A DNA stretch of 64,000 nucleotides from Tenacibaculum sp. MAR_2010_89 (GCF_900105985.1 NZ_FNUB01000004.1:409501-473500), one strand, 5' to 3'. Positions 1 through 10,203 are shown, counted from the first letter of the stretch. The notes: generated by a model not told the origin, from the sequence alone. A program made the numbers and translations.

Positions 1-77
1 GTATTGCTAAATTTACGTTTGTAACGTTTTAACGCTCTATCAATATTCTCTCCTTCTTTTACTGGAATGATTAACAT
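1..77 (-). CDS. rpsU: 30S ribosomal protein S21, N-terminal part
   Basis: The gene is cut by the left edge; only the first 25 codons are present. The translation begins MLIIPVKEGENIDRALKRYK, the strongly conserved N-terminus of flavobacterial S21, a small basic protein of the 30S subunit involved in initiation. The ATG at 77 is preceded by a long A/T-rich leader, and a TAnnTTTG-type -7 box lies about 50 bp upstream on the same strand. The call rests on this N-terminal signature; nothing can be said about the rest of the gene. Confidence 0.93.
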   Translation of the reverse strand, partial: MLIIPVKEGENIDRALKRYKRKFSN

Positions 78-127
78 ATAATTGCACCTCCCTTCATGTC
101 TGTCTCTAAATTTTATTTTTAGGACTG

Positions 128-135
128 CAAAAATA
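128..135 (-). promoter_or_regulatory. Putative -7 box for rpsU
   Basis: Read on the minus strand this is TATTTTTG, matching the Bacteroidota -7 consensus TAnnTTTG, 51 bp upstream of the rpsU start. No clear -33 element was identified, so the call is tentative. Confidence 0.4.
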
Positions 136-255
136 AAAACAAATTTTGAAATACAATTATCTTTTGTGAATTATTTTCAAACTATTCATCATCAACACTT
201 TCTTCACTAGAATTACTTATAAAAAACTATTATAATTTTGAAAATACAGTACCTA

Positions 256-1422
256 CTAGGTTGCTGGTCTATATTCTTTTTTATCGATAATCATTTTTGC
301 AATAATCTCTTTTAAAATCTCAGAAGTACCACCTCCTATTGGACCTAAACGACTATCTCTTAAAAGTCTTGCCATTGGATAATCCTCCATATAACCATAC
401 CCTCCTAATAACTGTAAAGCATCGTATATAACCTCATCAGCCATCTTTGTAGAAAGTAACTTACTCATACTTGCTTCTTTCACTACATATTGGCCATCAT
501 TTAATCGCTTTGTGATTGAGTAATTATACTCTTTACACATATCAACTTTACTTGCCATTTCAGCAACTTTATGCCTCAATGCTTGAAATTCATTTAAATG
601 TTTACCAAATGCCTGTCTTTCATTCATATATTGCAATGCATAATCTACAGCATATTCAGATCTGGCATGCGCATTTATACCCATAATCAAACGTTCTAAA
701 GCAAAATGTTGCATAATATAAGAAAAACCAGAACCTTCTTCTCCCATTAAGTTTTCTTTAGGAACAATAACATTATCAAATGCTATTTCAGCGGTATCAG
801 ATGCTCTCCATCCTAATTTATCTAGTTTAACAGCTGAAACTCCCTGTACATTTCTATCTACAACAAAAATACTCATCCCTTTATGTTTTGCTTCAGGGTT
901 TGTTTTTGCCGCAACTACTAAATAATCAGAGTAAACACCATTTGTTATAAATGTTTTTGATCCATTAATCACAAAATTATCTCCATCTTTTATTGCTGTT
1001 GTACGCATTCCTGCAACATCACTTCCTCCAAAAGGTTCAGAAATACATAAGCACCCTATTTTATCACCTTCAATACTTGGTGTTAAATATTCTTTTTTAA
1101 TTCTATCATCTCCTTCTTTATTAAGATGCGTCATGGCTAAATATGCATGAGCCCACATGTTTGCAGCAAAACCTCCAGAATTAATTTTCTGTAATTCTTC
1201 TAAAAAGATTACCGTATAAAAAAGATCTAAACCTAATCCACCATATTCTTCAGGCTGGTTTAAACCAAAGTAGCCCATTTCCCCAAACTTTTTCCAAATA
1301 AAACGTTCAACAGTCCCATCCTTTTCCCATTTATCTATATGAGGAACAACTTCTTTTTGTAAAAAGTCCTTAAAACTTTGACGAAAAGATTCGTGCTCTT
1401 CAGTAAAGTACATACTATTCAT
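256..1422 (-). CDS. Acyl-CoA dehydrogenase
   Basis: A 388-residue FAD-dependent acyl-CoA dehydrogenase, which introduces the first double bond in fatty-acid or branched-chain acyl-CoA oxidation. The N-terminal helical domain (about 1-115) is followed by the middle beta domain with the FAD-contacting CISEPFGGSDVAG stretch near residue 125. The C-terminal helical domain carries QAFGKHLNEFQALRHK and the family signature LLGGYGYMEDYPMARLLRDSR, here just before residue 370. Length is normal for the family. It is followed after a short gap by the helix-hairpin-helix gene in upstream order on the same strand. The exact chain-length specificity cannot be read from sequence; a branched-chain or long-chain role is equally possible. 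Confidence 0.92.
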   Translation of the reverse strand: MNSMYFTEEHESFRQSFKDFLQKEVVPHIDKWEKDGTVERFIWKKFGEMGYFGLNQPEEYGGLGLDLFYTVIFLEELQKINSGGFAANMWAHAYLAMTHLNKEGDDRIKKEYLTPSIEGDKIGCLCISEPFGGSDVAGMRTTAIKDGDNFVINGSKTFITNGVYSDYLVVAAKTNPEAKHKGMSIFVVDRNVQGVSAVKLDKLGWRASDTAEIAFDNVIVPKENLMGEEGSGFSYIMQHFALERLIMGINAHARSEYAVDYALQYMNERQAFGKHLNEFQALRHKVAEMASKVDMCKEYNYSITKRLNDGQYVVKEASMSKLLSTKMADEVIYDALQLLGGYGYMEDYPMARLLRDSRLGPIGGGTSEILKEIIAKMIIDKKEYRPAT

Positions 1423-1444
1423 TGATTTTATAATTAGTTGTTGT

Positions 1445-2347
1445 TTATTTCGCTTCCAAATATAAGACTATTCTAGCGTATTTTTTTAATGGGAAACCGC
1501 TAATATTTTTCAATTCAGCAATGTTTTGAATTTCGGCAACTTCCTCCTTATAATCAAATATTTTTTTACAAAGTATATAATCTATATACGGATTTCTTAA
1601 AACCTCTTTAAATGTAGCTGTATTTACATTCACTTTTAATATTTTCGGCTTATGTAGTATTTTAAAAGTACTCCTTAGTTTTCTTACAACATTGTCCTTA
1701 ATTCCAGAAACTTCGTTTAATTGTGACACAAAAGTAAACCCTTGTATTCTACTTCTATAATTTAATAATTTTTGAGCTAACTCTTGATCCCCCACACAAT
1801 TCACCACATCTCTTAATGTGACCTTATTTATATCAATACTTGAGAACCTAATAACCTCTTCAAATTCTTTTTGCTTCGCACTAGATCTGCTTATATTTTC
1901 AGCGTCATTTCTTTTTTTCAGATTTCTCTTAGTTACCCAATCAGGAAATTTAAAATAAGGCGCTATTTTAAAAAATAAACTATCCGATATTTTTGTTACT
2001 TGTTGAAATTCCTTTTTTGAATTTATAAATCTTCCTCTTTTTCTAAACTCATGTAATCTATCTATTTCATCTATAGACATTCCTAATTTACTCCCTTTGT
2101 AGTCAGAAATATAATTAGGATTAAACCGATATAACTTAGGTCCTTTCTTTTTAAGTTTATCTTCCCTTAGGCTATCTATTTCTTTAAAAAAAACTGCTAA
2201 TTCATTTTTATCTAAATCTTCAGTTTCTTCTTCATGAAAATTTACAAATACATATATAGCTTGCAACAGGACAATAAGAATTATTAAAAAGAAAATCCCA
2301 TTTCTTTGGCTTTTAGTATACCAGAAATGGGATTTGAATAACTTCAT
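1445..2347 (-). CDS. Membrane-anchored helix-hairpin-helix protein (ComEA-like)
   Basis: A 300-residue protein with one N-terminal membrane segment (about residues 18-36) after a basic start, then an acidic linker and three helix-hairpin-helix units. The second and third units open with IDINKVT and VNVNTAT, the typical ComEA-type start of the motif, and each is followed by a G(F/I)-type hairpin. ComEA-like HhH units bind DNA without sequence specificity; in flavobacteria this domain arrangement is common and usually annotated only as a HhH protein. A role in DNA uptake is therefore possible but not shown. The gene lies 15 bp from the symporter gene on the same strand, so they could share a transcript. 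Confidence 0.8.
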   Translation of the reverse strand: MKLFKSHFWYTKSQRNGIFFLIILIVLLQAIYVFVNFHEEETEDLDKNELAVFFKEIDSLREDKLKKKGPKLYRFNPNYISDYKGSKLGMSIDEIDRLHEFRKRGRFINSKKEFQQVTKISDSLFFKIAPYFKFPDWVTKRNLKKRNDAENISRSSAKQKEFEEVIRFSSIDINKVTLRDVVNCVGDQELAQKLLNYRSRIQGFTFVSQLNEVSGIKDNVVRKLRSTFKILHKPKILKVNVNTATFKEVLRNPYIDYILCKKIFDYKEEVAEIQNIAELKNISGFPLKKYARIVLYLEAK

Positions 2348-2362
2348 TTTATATGGAATATT

Positions 2363-3943
2363 TTAAGCTTTCATAACTCCGATAGCTTTCAAATACTTAG
2401 ATAACTCTTCACGAACTTTAGGGAACAAGAAGCATAATCCTATCACATTTGGAACTGCCATTGCAAATATCATTGCATCAGAAAAATCAGTAACAGCACC
2501 TAAACTCGCAGCTGAACCTATAATTACAAATAAACAAAATAAGATTTTATATGCATAATCAGACGCTTTTGAACGACCAAATAAGAACATCCATCCTTGT
2601 AACCCATAGTATGACCAAGACAACATAGTTGAAAAAGCAAATAACACAACTGCTATTGTTAAAATATAAGGAAACCATGGTAATACAGAAGCAAAGGCCT
2701 TAGAAGTAGCTAAAACTCCATCAGGTGATTTTACTCCATATGTCATTATATCACCATTTCCGTTTGTAATAATAATTACTAATGCTGTCATTGTACAAAC
2801 CACCACAGTATCAATAAAAGGCTCTAATAGAGCAACCAACCCTTCAGATGCAGGATATTTTGTTTTTACTGCTGAATGTGCAATCGCAGCTGAACCTACT
2901 CCAGCTTCATTTGAAAATGCAGCTCTTTGAAAACCAATAATTAGCACTCCAAGTAAACCACCTGAAATACCTTTAGCATTAAATGCTCCATCAAAAATTT
3001 GACCGAAAGCATCTCCTATTTTAGAAAAATTAGCAACTAAAATTATAACTGCTGCTAAAAAATATATTCCTACCATAAAAGGTACAATCTTCTCAGTAAT
3101 ATTTCCAATTCTTTTAATTCCTCCGATAATTACTACAGCTACTAAAACTGCCATAATAATACCAAAAATTAAGGCTGTAGATAAATCGTTAGATCCAATC
3201 ATACTTCCAAATTGTTGAGCTGCTTGATTAGCCTGGAACATATTTCCACCACCAAACGAACCACCAACAACCATAACTGCAAATACCACAGCTAACACTT
3301 TACCTAATCCACTTTTACCAACATCAGCTAAACCTTTTTTAAGGTAATACATTGGCCCTCCATAAATAGTTCCATCTTCACCTACATCACGGTACTTAAC
3401 ACCTAAAGTACACTCTACAAACTTTGACGACATTCCTAATAAACCAGCAACAATCATCCAAAAAGTAGCTCCAGGACCTCCTAATGATAAAGCTACTGCA
3501 ACCCCTGCAATATTACCTAAACCAACAGTTCCTGACAAAGCAGCTGTTAACGCTTGAAAATGGGTCACCTCACCTTCATTGCCTTCAACTCTAATAGTTT
3601 CAATAGCATCACCTCCTGGAGTTGGGTCTCCTGCCATAACACCAGAAGTAGCGTGATCAACATCATCATACTTCCCTCTTACTATATTAATTGATGTAGG
3701 AAATAATCGAATATTTACAAACTTGAATATAATCGTAAAAATTAAACCCGCAGAAAGTAACATAATAATAACCAAAGGCATTTCAACTCCTCCACCTAGT
3801 TTTACTGGATAAAAAACAATGCTTCCCCAAGCATCTGCAACAGGTTTAAAACCTTCATTTATCTTTTCTGCTAGTCCTTTCTCTTGTGCAAAAGTTAACA
3901 TTGGCATTATTAACATTAATAATGCTAGAAGTTTTTTCTTCAT
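2363..3943 (-). CDS. Alanine/glycine:cation symporter (AGCS family)
   Basis: A 526-residue polytopic inner-membrane protein of the AGCS family, which imports alanine or glycine with Na+ or H+. Family features visible include TALSGTVGLGNIAGVAVALS around residue 135, the GGPMYYLKKGL loop around 195, and the FSNEAGVGSAAIAHSA segment around 343, all hallmark AGCS motifs. The N-terminus has a signal-peptide-like stretch (MKKKLLALLMLIMPMLTFAQ) before the first membrane helix, as is often seen in flavobacterial members. The gene ends just before the HhH protein gene on the same strand. Which amino acid is carried cannot be decided from sequence. Confidence 0.92.
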   Translation of the reverse strand: MKKKLLALLMLIMPMLTFAQEKGLAEKINEGFKPVADAWGSIVFYPVKLGGGVEMPLVIIMLLSAGLIFTIIFKFVNIRLFPTSINIVRGKYDDVDHATSGVMAGDPTPGGDAIETIRVEGNEGEVTHFQALTAALSGTVGLGNIAGVAVALSLGGPGATFWMIVAGLLGMSSKFVECTLGVKYRDVGEDGTIYGGPMYYLKKGLADVGKSGLGKVLAVVFAVMVVGGSFGGGNMFQANQAAQQFGSMIGSNDLSTALIFGIIMAVLVAVVIIGGIKRIGNITEKIVPFMVGIYFLAAVIILVANFSKIGDAFGQIFDGAFNAKGISGGLLGVLIIGFQRAAFSNEAGVGSAAIAHSAVKTKYPASEGLVALLEPFIDTVVVCTMTALVIIITNGNGDIMTYGVKSPDGVLATSKAFASVLPWFPYILTIAVVLFAFSTMLSWSYYGLQGWMFLFGRSKASDYAYKILFCLFVIIGSAASLGAVTDFSDAMIFAMAVPNVIGLCFLFPKVREELSKYLKAIGVMKA

Positions 3944-4036
3944 AATATAAATTATAAGTTAGTTTTTTTGAATTAGTGGATTGCAATATCTTAAAAAATT
4001 GAAGTTTTGCCAACTTTTATGCGTTAAATGTAGTTT

Positions 4037-4936
4037 TTAAGTTAATTTTTCTTTAAAGTTTTGTAAATCTTGTTTGAAATTTTCTGGTACAAAGTTTAAT
4101 TGCTCAATACTCTTACTTAAATCAAAGCCTGTTTTAGCTGGTCTTGATGCTTTTTGATTTAAACTTTGAGTTGAAATAGGCTTAATCAAGTTTTTGTTTA
4201 AATCAAACACCTCAGCAATCTCCATAGCTATTTCATATATGCTTAATAGTTTTTTGGAAGACACATTAAATACTCCTTTTGCTTTTTTATCAATAGCTAA
4301 TTTGCAAGCCAACGCCAAAGGTTCAACATAGGTTGGCATTCTATATTGATCATTAACTATAGTTACTTCCTTCCCTTCTTCTAAAGATTTTTTAACCCAT
4401 AACACAATATTACTTCTAGACATATCGAATACCTTTCCATACACCAAAATTGTACGTAAAATTGTGTAATGTACTGATGAAGAAGTTAACAATTCTTCAG
4501 ACTTAAGCTTTGACATTCCATAATAACTTAAAGGATTTGGGTCGTCAGTTTCTTTATAATATCCTTTTTCACCATCAAAAATAAAATCTGTTGATAAATG
4601 AATCAGATGAGCATTCGTTTTTTCAGCATATTCTTTAAGAAAATGAACTACATCTACATTAAGTTTATCGCATTCTTCTTTATTATCTTCGCAAGCATCA
4701 ACATTTGTCATTGCTGCAGTATTAATAATAACATCAGGAGTATAGGTTTTCAGTTTTTCTTTCAATAACATTTCATCTGTTATATCAATCGAAACATATT
4801 CAAAATCATTTCTCCCACTCCTATTATCCCCTCTAGAAAAACCTATTACCTTATATTTATCTTTTTCATTTAATAGTAAACTAACCAAACTTTGACCAAG
4901 TAAACCATTACTTCCTGTTATCACAACTCTTTTCAT
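4037..4936 (-). CDS. dTDP-4-dehydrorhamnose reductase-like sugar nucleotide reductase
   Basis: A 299-residue extended short-chain dehydrogenase. The Rossmann glycine motif GSNGLLGQSL lies at residues 8-17, and the catalytic tyrosine-lysine pair is in SYYGMSKLKSE near residue 140. The family is RfbD-like and reduces dTDP-4-dehydrorhamnose; some members are regulatory subunits or act on other NDP-sugars. There are no other dTDP-rhamnose genes beside it, so the substrate is uncertain. It is the last gene of a tightly coupled minus-strand operon: its ATG overlaps the stop of the K+ channel gene by one base (TAATG arrangement), which suggests translational coupling. Confidence 0.82.
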   Translation of the reverse strand: MKRVVITGSNGLLGQSLVSLLLNEKDKYKVIGFSRGDNRSGRNDFEYVSIDITDEMLLKEKLKTYTPDVIINTAAMTNVDACEDNKEECDKLNVDVVHFLKEYAEKTNAHLIHLSTDFIFDGEKGYYKETDDPNPLSYYGMSKLKSEELLTSSSVHYTILRTILVYGKVFDMSRSNIVLWVKKSLEEGKEVTIVNDQYRMPTYVEPLALACKLAIDKKAKGVFNVSSKKLLSIYEIAMEIAEVFDLNKNLIKPISTQSLNQKASRPAKTGFDLSKSIEQLNFVPENFKQDLQNFKEKLT

Positions 4937-5937
4937 TAAAACAACTCTCTTAATTTTGTTATTTGTTCTGGCCTTCCTAAAACAATTAAGTTAGCACCCG
5001 CTTTTAGTGTTACTGAAGCATCAGGATTAATAATATATTCTTTTTCAGAAGTTCTATACCCTATAACAGTACAACCTGTTTGCTTTCTTAAATCTAAATC
5101 TAAAATAGTTTTATCAATATATTCTTGTGGCAAATTATTAATTGCTATCTCTTCCAAATTAGCTGTCGTATCACCTTCAATAGTTAAACGATCTACAAAC
5201 TCTATCACATCTGGTGTTACTACCAATGAAGCCATATGGGCACCCCCTAACTTATCTGGCATTATAACATTATCAGCACCTGCTATTTTTAATTTACTAT
5301 ACGAAGTTTCTTTAGAAGCTCTACTTATTATTTTACACTTTCTATTTAATTGTTTAGCAGTAAGTACTACAAATAAATTATCGGCATCAGAAGGTAAAGC
5401 TGTTATTAAATTACTAGCATTTAAAATTCCTGCTTTTATCAAAGTTTCATCAGTTGTTGCATCTCCTTCAATATTTAGTACACCATCGTTATCTAATCGT
5501 TGTATTATTGTTTGATTTTGCTCAACTACTACAAAATCTTTTTTATAACTTTTTAATTTAGCTATAGCCTGACGTCCATTTCTGCCATAACCACAAACAA
5601 TAGTATGTCCTTTCAACTTCTCTATTTTTTTTTGCACTTTTTTAATTTTTAATTGATGAAAAAACTGGCCACTTATTAAATATTCTGAAAATGAAGATAC
5701 CGCATATCCGAAAATAAACAAACTAGATAAAATAAGCCCTATTGTAAATATTTTTTCTCCAGTTCCAAACGGATGTACTTCTCCAAAACCAATAGTAGTT
5801 ATAGTAATAATTGTCATATACAAACCATCCACAAAAGAATAGTCAAACAAAAAACAATACCCTCCTACTCCTACTAATAAAATTAATATGGAGAATAAAA
5901 CAGCTTTATATAAACGTGATTGAAATATCGTATTCAT
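4936..5937 (-). CDS. Two-TM potassium channel with TrkA-N/TrkA-C (RCK) domains
   Basis: A 333-residue channel subunit. Two membrane helices (about 12-32 and 62-85) flank a pore loop with TIGFGE, a variant of the TVGYGD selectivity filter. An RCK/TrkA-N Rossmann domain follows, starting HTIVCGYGRNGRQAI near residue 111, and then a TrkA-C domain to the end. Such channels gate K+ flux in response to nucleotides or ions bound by the RCK domain. The gene overlaps its upstream neighbour by one base and its downstream neighbour by one base (both TAATG), so the three genes form one translationally coupled unit. The F-for-Y change in the filter occurs in other bacterial channels of this type. Confidence 0.9.
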   Translation of the reverse strand: MNTIFQSRLYKAVLFSILILLVGVGGYCFLFDYSFVDGLYMTIITITTIGFGEVHPFGTGEKIFTIGLILSSLFIFGYAVSSFSEYLISGQFFHQLKIKKVQKKIEKLKGHTIVCGYGRNGRQAIAKLKSYKKDFVVVEQNQTIIQRLDNDGVLNIEGDATTDETLIKAGILNASNLITALPSDADNLFVVLTAKQLNRKCKIISRASKETSYSKLKIAGADNVIMPDKLGGAHMASLVVTPDVIEFVDRLTIEGDTTANLEEIAINNLPQEYIDKTILDLDLRKQTGCTVIGYRTSEKEYIINPDASVTLKAGANLIVLGRPEQITKLRELF

Positions 5938-6164
5938 TATAAATCAAAAACCGAAGTTCTTTTAGTGTAAATCATATCTTTTAACCTTAACAAGAACGCT
6001 AAAGTTAAATACAAGCCAAAAGAAAGACCGATAGTAACAAAAGAAATATAAATAAAAAATAATCGAACATTTACAGCTCTCATACCTAATCTATCCGCTA
6101 AACGCGATGATACATAAAATCCGTTTCTCTCAAAAAAATGTCGTGTTGAATGGATTATTCTCAT
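5937..6164 (-). CDS. Small PspC-domain membrane protein
   Basis: A 75-residue protein from the ATG at 6164; an in-frame ATG at 6191 would add nine residues (MQLKQKNSI) that do not look like the family. The body matches the short PspC domain: basic N-terminus, a segment RLADRLGMRAVNVRLFFIYI, and one or two hydrophobic stretches (about 35-63). PspC-type proteins act in membrane stress responses in proteobacteria; the flavobacterial short forms have no known role. It is the first gene of the operon PspC / K+ channel / sugar nucleotide reductase, with coupled TAATG junctions. Confidence 0.75.
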   Translation of the reverse strand: MRIIHSTRHFFERNGFYVSSRLADRLGMRAVNVRLFFIYISFVTIGLSFGLYLTLAFLLRLKDMIYTKRTSVFDL

Positions 6165-6239
6165 TATACTATTTTTCTGTTTTAACTGCAAGATACTATT
6201 TTGTTTATATCTAGTAAACTAAAATACATAAGTATTGCT

Positions 6240-6247
6240 TAAATTTG
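6240..6247 (+). promoter_or_regulatory. Putative -7 box for uvrA
   Basis: TAAATTTG matches the Bacteroidota -7 consensus TAnnTTTG and lies 23 bp before the uvrA TTG start, in the divergent gap between the PspC gene and uvrA. Confidence 0.5.
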
Positions 6248-6270
6248 CTTTTTTCTGTAAATAACTCACT

Positions 6271-9096
6271 TTGAAAGAGCAAGAATATATCGAAGTTTAT
6301 GGAGCAAGAGCCCATAATTTAAAAAACATTGACGTTAAAATTCCTCGAGAAAAACTAGTTGTAATTACTGGTTTAAGTGGAAGTGGAAAATCATCATTAG
6401 CTTTTGATACCATATATGCTGAAGGACAACGAAGATATATAGAAACGTTTTCTGCATATGCTCGCCAATTTTTAGGTGGATTAGAACGTCCAGATGTAGA
6501 TAAAATAGATGGTTTATCTCCTGTTATTTCTATTGAACAAAAAACAACTAATAAAAGTCCTAGGTCAACAGTTGGAACTATTACAGAAATTTATGACTTT
6601 TTACGTTTGTTGTTTTCACGTGCTGCTGATGCATATTCTTTTAACACAGGAGAAAAAATGGTTAGTTATTCTGACGACCAAATAAAAAACTTAATTTTAA
6701 AAGATTTCGATGGAAAACGAGTTGCTGTTCTTGCTCCATTAATTAAATCTAGAAAAGGTCATTACCGTGAGTTGTTTGAACAAATATCTAAACAAGGTTT
6801 TGTTAAAATTCGAGTTGATGGAGAAATTCGTGAGATTGAGAAAGGAATGAAGCTTGATCGCTATAAAACACACGATATAGAAGTTGTTATAGATAGACTA
6901 CCCATTAGCAACGCTGCTGAAAAACGCTTAGAAGAAACCATTAAAACCGCTTTATACACTGGCAATAACATATTAATGGTTATTGATATTGACGATGATA
7001 AACCTAGATATTTTAGTAGGGAACTAATGTGCCCCACAACTGGTATTGCATATCCAAACCCTGAGCCAAATACATTTTCATTTAACTCACCAAAAGGTGC
7101 ATGCAACTATTGCAATGGCTTGGGAATAACTAATGAAGTTAATTTTCAAAAAATAATTCCAGATGATAGTATTTCAATTAAAAATGGAGGTATTATTCCT
7201 TTAGGAGAACAAAAAAACAGTTGGATTTTTAAACAACTTCAAACCATTGCTGAACGTTATCAATTTAAACTAACTGATCCAATTAATAAAATACCTAAAG
7301 AAGCAAAAGGCATTATTTTAAATGGTGGTAAGGAATCATTTACCATTAAATCGAAAGCTGCTGGTGTTACACGAAAATATGAAATAGATTTTGAAGGGAT
7401 CGTTGCTTTTATTGAAAACCAATATAAGGATACCGACAGTTCCTCTATTAAAAGATGGGCCAAAGGTTTTATGGACGAAGTTTCTTGCTCCGTTTGTGAA
7501 GGAAAACGATTAAAAAAAGAAGCTTTACATTTTAAAATTGTTAATAATAACATTAGTGATTTAGCACAAATGGATGTTACTGAACTTGCTAATTGGTTTA
7601 AAAACATAGAAAGTGAGTTCAGTGAAAAACAACTAAAAATTGCTTCTGAAATTTTAAAAGAAATCCGAACTCGAATTCAATTTTTATTAGATGTTGGTCT
7701 AGATTACTTAACCTTAGATAGAACCTCAAAATCTTTATCTGGTGGTGAAGCGCAACGTATTCGTTTGGCTACACAAATAGGATCTCAATTGGTTGGTGTT
7801 TTATATATTTTAGATGAACCTAGTATTGGACTTCATCAACGTGATAATGAAAAACTAATTAACTCATTGATTAAACTTCGTGATGTTGGAAATTCTGTTT
7901 TAGTAGTTGAACATGATGAAGATATGATTAAACATGCCGATTTTGTATTTGATATTGGTCCTGGTGCAGGAAGGCATGGTGGAGAAGTTGTAAGTCAAGG
8001 TACTTTTGAAGATTTAAAATCTCACAAAACCCTAACTGCTGATTATTTATCTAAAAGAAAAACAATTGAAGTTCCTACTAAAAGAAGAGAAGGGAATGGA
8101 AAAACCATAAAATTATCAGGAGCATCTGGAAATAACTTAAAAAATGTTTCTGTTGAATTTCCTTTAGGTAAAATGATTTGTGTTACGGGTGTTTCAGGTA
8201 GTGGAAAATCTACTTTAATTAATGAAACATTATACCCAATTTTAAATGCGCATATCTATAGAGGTGTAAAAAAACCTATGCCTTATAAAAAAATTGAAGG
8301 GTTAGAAAATGTAGATAAAGTAATTGATATTGATCAATCACCGATAGGTAGAACACCACGTTCAAACCCTGCAACTTATACTGGGGTTTTTGGTGAAATT
8401 AGAAGTTTATATGCTAAAACACCTGAAGCATCTATCCGTGGATACAAACCTGGACGATTTAGCTTTAATGTAAAAGGAGGTCGTTGTGAAACTTGTCAAG
8501 GTGGAGGTGTTCGTGTTATTGAAATGAACTTTTTACCTGATGTACATGTAGAATGTGAAACCTGCCAAGGAAAACGTTTTAATAGAGAAACTTTGGAGAT
8601 TAGGTACAAAGGAAAATCTATTTCTGATGTATTAGAAATGACAATTAATGAAGCAGTTGATTTCTTTGAATTAATTCCGAAAATACATCGTAAATTAAAA
8701 ACTATTCAAGATGTTGGTTTAGGCTACATTACCTTAGGACAACGATCTACCACATTATCAGGTGGAGAAGCACAACGTATAAAACTAGCTTCTGAACTTT
8801 CAAAAAGAGATACTGGAAATACTTTTTATATTTTAGATGAACCTACTACCGGTTTACATTTTGAAGATATTCGTGTTTTAATGGAAGTACTCAATAAACT
8901 AACCAACAAAGGGAATACGGTTTTAATTATTGAACACAATTTAGACGTAATAAAACTTGCCGACTATATTATTGATGTTGGTATGGAAGGTGGAAAAGGT
9001 GGTGGAAAAATATTAGTATCTGGAACTCCAGAAAAAGTAGCTAAACATAAAACGAGTTATACCGCTAAATTTTTAAAGAAAGAACTAAAAAAATAA
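6271..9096 (+). CDS. uvrA: Excinuclease ABC subunit A
   Basis: A 941-residue UvrA, the damage-recognising ATPase of nucleotide excision repair. It has two ABC modules: Walker A motifs GLSGSGKSS near residue 35 and GVSGSGKST near residue 640, two LSGGEAQRI(R/K)LA signatures, and two Walker B regions ([10 protein letters not shown] and [10 protein letters not shown]). Zinc-binding CxxC pairs are visible near residue 275 and in [10 protein letters not shown] and CETCQGKRF near 740-770. The start is TTG: an in-frame stop lies at 6262-6264 and no earlier ATG exists, while the conserved N-terminus [17 protein letters not shown] begins a few codons later. Length is typical. Confidence 0.98.
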   Translation: MKEQEYIEVYGARAHNLKNIDVKIPREKLVVITGLSGSGKSSLAFDTIYAEGQRRYIETFSAYARQFLGGLERPDVDKIDGLSPVISIEQKTTNKSPRSTVGTITEIYDFLRLLFSRAADAYSFNTGEKMVSYSDDQIKNLILKDFDGKRVAVLAPLIKSRKGHYRELFEQISKQGFVKIRVDGEIREIEKGMKLDRYKTHDIEVVIDRLPISNAAEKRLEETIKTALYTGNNILMVIDIDDDKPRYFSRELMCPTTGIAYPNPEPNTFSFNSPKGACNYCNGLGITNEVNFQKIIPDDSISIKNGGIIPLGEQKNSWIFKQLQTIAERYQFKLTDPINKIPKEAKGIILNGGKESFTIKSKAAGVTRKYEIDFEGIVAFIENQYKDTDSSSIKRWAKGFMDEVSCSVCEGKRLKKEALHFKIVNNNISDLAQMDVTELANWFKNIESEFSEKQLKIASEILKEIRTRIQFLLDVGLDYLTLDRTSKSLSGGEAQRIRLATQIGSQLVGVLYILDEPSIGLHQRDNEKLINSLIKLRDVGNSVLVVEHDEDMIKHADFVFDIGPGAGRHGGEVVSQGTFEDLKSHKTLTADYLSKRKTIEVPTKRREGNGKTIKLSGASGNNLKNVSVEFPLGKMICVTGVSGSGKSTLINETLYPILNAHIYRGVKKPMPYKKIEGLENVDKVIDIDQSPIGRTPRSNPATYTGVFGEIRSLYAKTPEASIRGYKPGRFSFNVKGGRCETCQGGGVRVIEMNFLPDVHVECETCQGKRFNRETLEIRYKGKSISDVLEMTINEAVDFFELIPKIHRKLKTIQDVGLGYITLGQRSTTLSGGEAQRIKLASELSKRDTGNTFYILDEPTTGLHFEDIRVLMEVLNKLTNKGNTVLIIEHNLDVIKLADYIIDVGMEGGKGGGKILVSGTPEKVAKHKTSYTAKFLKKELKK

Positions 9097-9113
9097 AGTC
9101 AAAATAAAAAACA

Positions 9114-9188
9114 GTCATTACGAACGAAGTGAAGTAATCTCATTATAATTTCACAGATTACTTCAAAAGTAAACTTTCTCGTAATGAC
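9114..9188. repeat. REP-like palindromic repeat, copy 1
   Basis: A 75-bp element bounded by the 10-bp inverted repeat GTCATTACGA / TCGTAATGAC, with an inner inverted repeat AAGTAATCT / AGATTACTT (first arm allows a short bulge). It is the best preserved of three tandem copies downstream of uvrA. The pattern resembles the dispersed GTCATT-GCGA type elements known from many bacterial genomes. It could fold as a long hairpin in the uvrA transcript. Confidence 0.8.
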
Positions 9189-9212
9189 GTAAACAAAAAC
9201 TAACTATAAACA

Positions 9213-9284
9213 ATCATTACGAAAGAAGTGAAGTAATCTTTCTATAACTACAGAGTACTTCAAAAAACATTTTCTAGTAACGAC
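9213..9284. repeat. REP-like palindromic repeat, copy 2
   Basis: A second copy of the same element, starting ATCATTACGAAAGAAGTGAA and ending AGTAACGAC. The terminal inverted repeat is slightly decayed compared with copy 1. The spacing between copies is about 25 bp of A-rich sequence. Confidence 0.75.
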
Positions 9285-9308
9285 GCTAACAAAGACTTAA
9301 TAAAAATC

Positions 9309-9381
9309 GTCATTACGAATGAAATAAAGTAATCTCTCTATAATTACAGACCACTTAAAAAGTTAGTTTTCTCTTACAGAC
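9309..9381. repeat. REP-like palindromic repeat, copy 3 (degenerate)
   Basis: A third copy starting GTCATTACGAATGAAATAAA; its right end (CTCTTACAGAC) no longer pairs fully. The whole gap 9097-9396 between uvrA and the anti-sigma gene consists of these three copies and short A-rich spacers. Confidence 0.65.
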
Positions 9382-9396
9382 TTTAAACAATTAATA

Positions 9397-10203
9397 TTAA
9401 TTCAATTGCTCTAACAACTCTTGAGCTTTTTCCTTATTGTAATAGGCTTTGTCAATAATAAGATGCAGCACCTCTTTAGCTTCAGTTAACTTGTTTTGCT
9501 TTACCAATGAAAGTGATTTAAACCAATATCCTTTTTGAGCATCAATTAAATCGCTATTTATTAAACTGTCAAGTATTTTTTCAGCACTTATATAATCTTT
9601 TAACTCTATATGTGATATTGCTTTATACATATAAACAGCACTATTATTGTTTTTATCTTGTAATAAGCTCTTACCAAAAATCACCAATGCTTTTTTATAG
9701 TCTTTGTTTTTAAAACTCTTTTCTGCTTCAATTAAATTAACTTCTGTATCATTATCTCCTCTATTCACAAAAGTAGGAAGCGATGTCTGCGAAACATACT
9801 CATTATACAAGTCACCATAATTACTGTTCGGACTTCCAGTATTAAAAAACCTGAACACACCTACCAATAAGGCAATACTTGCTGCTACTGAAATAAAGAA
9901 TAATGGTCTTATTTTTCCTTTTTTCTTGTTTTTAAAAGCATCACTTCCTTCTTTAATTGTTTTTTCGAAACTCTTAGCTTCAGTACCTTTAAAAAAAGCT
10001 TCTATTTCATCAACCTCATCGTTCTCATCTATTGAAAAATTCCACGAATCTTCATTATAAGAATCAAACAACTCTTTTTCAAAATCTACTTTAATTTTAA
10101 AATCTTCGTCAGTTTTTAGCCTATCCTCAAAAGCCTTTGTTTCTATTTCTGAAAGTTCGCCTTTAAAATAACGTTCAATTAATATATCTTCTTCCATCAT
10201 CAT
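9397..10203 (-). CDS. Membrane anti-sigma factor-like protein with periplasmic TPRs
   Basis: A 268-residue protein with an acidic cytoplasmic N-terminal part (about 1-100), one membrane helix after a basic stretch (KKKGKIRP, about 98-122), and a C-terminal TPR-like helical region (about 155-265). The N-terminus ERYFKGELSEIETKAFEDRL is the usual start of Bacteroidota anti-sigma/zf-HC2-like proteins that hold an ECF sigma factor at the membrane. The gene overlaps the sigma factor gene by 4 bp, as expected for a sigma/anti-sigma pair. I infer that it senses a periplasmic condition through the TPRs. No zinc-binding HxxxCxxC motif is visible, so binding to the sigma factor is inferred from context. 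Confidence 0.75.
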   Translation of the reverse strand: MMMEEDILIERYFKGELSEIETKAFEDRLKTDEDFKIKVDFEKELFDSYNEDSWNFSIDENDEVDEIEAFFKGTEAKSFEKTIKEGSDAFKNKKKGKIRPLFFISVAASIALLVGVFRFFNTGSPNSNYGDLYNEYVSQTSLPTFVNRGDNDTEVNLIEAEKSFKNKDYKKALVIFGKSLLQDKNNNSAVYMYKAISHIELKDYISAEKILDSLINSDLIDAQKGYWFKSLSLVKQNKLTEAKEVLHLIIDKAYYNKEKAQELLEQLN

